Below, in pieces: positions 61,501 to 64,000 of a stretch of DNA of 64,000 bases. How positions within the stretch are numbered: position 1 is the first letter of the stretch; each line of letters begins with the position of its first letter. Below the pieces are notes generated by a model. It did not search any database. It was not told the DNA's origin and saw only the letters and a list, made by a program, of their open reading frames with translations. The stretch covers positions 30,503,300 through 30,567,299 of the forward strand of contig NC_086254.1 in assembly GCF_021018805.1 (NCBI RefSeq), read 5' to 3'. Source of the stretch: Prinia subflava (lineage: Eukaryota > Chordata > Aves > Passeriformes > Cisticolidae). The translations under genes were made by a program, and so were the position numbers.

Positions 61501-64000
61501 AGTCCCCCAGAAACGCTAACTCTTTAATTACTATTCAGAAAATAGAGAAAGAAGAAAGATAAAAGCCTGTCAGACAAAGGAGGAATATGACATTTGCCTC
61601 TTGATAGTCACCTATAAATGCCTGAGAGAAAGGAAACCAGTCCAAAAAGTATTTATGTGCACTGTGAGAAGAGATTATTCTGTCTGAGACTGACTGACAG
61701 CTTTGGTTTAGAGTCTCACTGGCATAAAGATGTGAATATGCATGAAAGAAAAAGACTTAGAAAAGGTCTTGTTTCTGCAGAGAAGGACAAAATCAGGCTA
61801 GTTCATAAAAAAAAAATAAAAATATGATAGAAAATATGAATTCCTGGCTGCCTGTCTTTTCAGTTTAGCTCAGAAGCTGCTCCTCTGCTAAGATAGGGAG
61901 GTTCCAGAAGAATTGTGGCAGACAGAAAGTTCTTCAGATTTAATTGTTGGCTGGGCAGTATAAATGGAGTTTTGCAATTGTACCTGGTCCTGTCTCACTC
62001 GTCAAAATTAAGGGACCTACTCTCATGAGTCCCTTTCAATGGCAACCTGGGAAATGGAGCTGGGATGCTTAAATCCAACAGGCAATCAAGTGAAAAATAA
62101 TTAATCAAAAAGAGGGTGGAACAGCTAAAGCAGATCCCAAAATTAACAGCAGTTGACATATTGTAAGTTATACTCTTGAACTGTCCTGCAGGAGGCTGAT
62201 ACAAGCTCGTTCCTTCCTTTAGTTGTGGGTGTAATTCATTTGTGAAGTTGCAGGTTGGTACTGGGTGATTGATATAGGACCTCAGTGCTGGAAGAAGTCA
62301 GCCTTTAATGTTATATTTTCTTATAAGTTCTCCCTAAAAGAATCCTAAATTTCCTTTCTGCAAATATTCTTTGCCAGATCTCAGTGTGTGAAGTCAAGAA
62401 GCCTCTTCCTCTTCCCTTATAAAAACTTCCACTCTGAGCCTGTCTTGGTGCTGTGCACAAAATGTCTGTGATGAGGATGCAGAGATGCTGTGGCCACATC
62501 TTCCTTCCTCTGGCTGACAGTGGGTATCAACTTTTCATTTCAGGAAACATGGCACATGCTCATGTTCCCATTAATGTCAGAAGGATTACTGTTCTGATTA
62601 ACCTCACCCTCAAGGACAATTTTGGAAAGCAGTCAATGAAGCTAAAGAAAACAGTCCTAATAATGCAAATTAATATTTCTGCATTATTGCCCAAATGCAG
62701 TGCTTGTTCTGTTCTAAGAATTCAACAGAAGCTGTGGAAAAGTGAAATCTCTCCGTTTTATGCTGTGTCTTGAACTGTGAGTTTTGAATTGCCAACGATT
62801 TAGAAGTTTAACTTGATTTGCATAAATGCTCAGAAGATGATGCTCTCTTTGGTCTGCAGAGGGAGCAGATAATTTTCTAAGGGAAAGTGTTTCTTTGGAG
62901 AGTTTCAAGAAAAGTTGAAATCGTAAGTGGATTGCCTGTCTATTTATGGATCAGGCTTTTCCTCTGGAATAAAAGAATAAAAGGAAGAAAGGAAGAATAA
63001 AAGAGGTATGAAATGGTTATGAGGGAAATGGTTATAGGGGGAAAGAAATGCGTGGAGATACTCCCTTGTGTTACTCATGTTTTGCATACATTCACTTTTG
63101 GCTGTTCATGCACAAGATCAGGATTTTTTTGTTCATTTATTCCAGAATAAGCCTGGAGTGACTCTATCAGTGTTCACAGGCCCCTTCTTGCCTCCAAACC
63201 ATCCCATCCTTGTTTTTGAATCCTCTCCTCAGCTAAGGCCATCCTTGCATGGCTTTGCACCACAGACCATTGGTCCTTCAGCTGCCCTGGCACTCCTTCC
63301 TAGGGCTCAGCACTCCAGCATTGTTGGCTCCAGGGCTTGCAGACCACATTTTTCCTGGCTGTGCTGCTGGTAGGGGATTACTGCAGCAAAGCTGGACTTG
63401 GCACAAGCCTCCAGAGCCAGGCTGGCAGCAGCACTGTGGTCCTGGCAAGGGAGGTGTCACAGCTCCCAGGTCTACTGTCCCCTCCTACCCTGTCACTGAA
63501 CTGGGACTTGCATAAGGAAGGTTGTTTAGTAGCCCCATTCCCTGATTAAACTTGTTTCAGATATAAATGTCCTTGTCCACTTTCATATATTGGAATATTA
63601 AGATAGTTTTCAGTTGTTAATGAGAAATTAATATAAAAGGGATTTCTGTAATGTAACAGGTCGTTGAAGGGTTATCTGCTCCCAGACTTTCATTTGGTCG
63701 TTTTTAGAAACCATGTGACCTTCTGCCTCAATTTCTCTCAATATAAAATGTAGAAGTGGGCAGATGTGCTGGAAGTCAGCAAACAGGACTGATTCAAATG
63801 GTGTGAGAGTTGGGACAGACAGACAGACATCCTTTTCAGGAGTGCCATCATCTGAACTGATGGTGTCAATTAGTGGGAGCATGTTTTTAGGATTAGCATA
63901 GCCCTGGGGAGGGAAGGGTGGTGGGCTGCTGCCACATTCTCTGCTTGGAGCCATCTCACTGCCAGAGCTCTCCCAAATGCAGTGAGGAATGACTACAGCA
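55561..64000. other. Noncoding sequence, nothing recognised
   Basis: This is unique sequence of moderate GC with short open frames on both strands and no recognised domains. Local features are an A-run at about 56,662-56,676, a T13A12 palindrome at 57,077-57,110, a purine-rich tract at about 62,968-63,045 and a short GACA repeat near 63,814-63,828. Regions at 57,470-57,940 and 59,380-60,110 are GC-richer but show no gene. Confidence 0.55.
57077..57110. repeat. T13A12 near-perfect palindrome
   Basis: T13 (57,082-57,094) is directly followed by A12 (57,095-57,106), flanked by ATCCC and GGAT, so the whole is a near-perfect self-complementary 34-bp element able to form a cruciform or RNA hairpin. 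Confidence 0.93.

Noticed and set aside
1..64000. Search for CRISPR arrays, bacterial operons, tRNA or rRNA genes
   Set aside because: No regularly spaced repeats, dense gene order or tRNA/rRNA signatures were seen; the sequence is vertebrate-like throughout.

Overview
This window reads as vertebrate nuclear DNA, most likely from a bird. It contains no recognisable intact protein-coding gene. The avian reading rests on three things: an antisense CR1 retrotransposon 3' end (about 50,445-50,940), two degenerate avian-type retroviral LTRs (about 140-900 on the minus strand and about 16,860-17,238 on the plus strand), and a low overall density of interspersed repeats. No operons, bacterial genes, tRNA or rRNA genes, or CRISPR arrays are visible.

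The dominant functional landmark is a compact, very CpG-rich island at about 27,440-28,440, in sharp contrast to the AT-rich DNA on both sides. It carries splice-donor-like sites in both directions: two on the minus strand (exon ends at 27,787 and 28,147) and one on the plus strand (exon end at 28,352). The simplest reading is a bidirectional promoter. A minus-strand transcript with alternative first exons would run left into 1-27,780, and a plus-strand transcript would run right into 28,353 onward. I could not identify either gene. Both flanks then look like first-intron or intergenic sequence.

Left flank (1-27,440): an ERV LTR at the left edge with a notable series of short stem-loops, a second LTR near 17 kb, a local 84-bp-offset duplication near 5.5 kb, a C-rich/G-poor strand-skewed tract near 23.9 kb, and mostly AT-rich unique sequence. 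Right flank (28,440-64,000): AT-rich unique DNA with two secondary CpG-enriched islets (about 35,640-36,320 and 55,150-55,560), several homopolymer or polypyrimidine tracts, the CR1 fragment, and a few open frames or exon-like segments that might belong to the plus-strand transcript.

The most unusual observation is at 163-277. Four consecutive hairpins have stems of different sequence that remain perfectly self-complementary, and two share an identical 8-nt loop. They sit downstream of the poly(A) signal of the minus-strand LTR, where a retroviral leader RNA would fold. Most long open frames elsewhere look like chance frames, particularly those in the GC-rich island.
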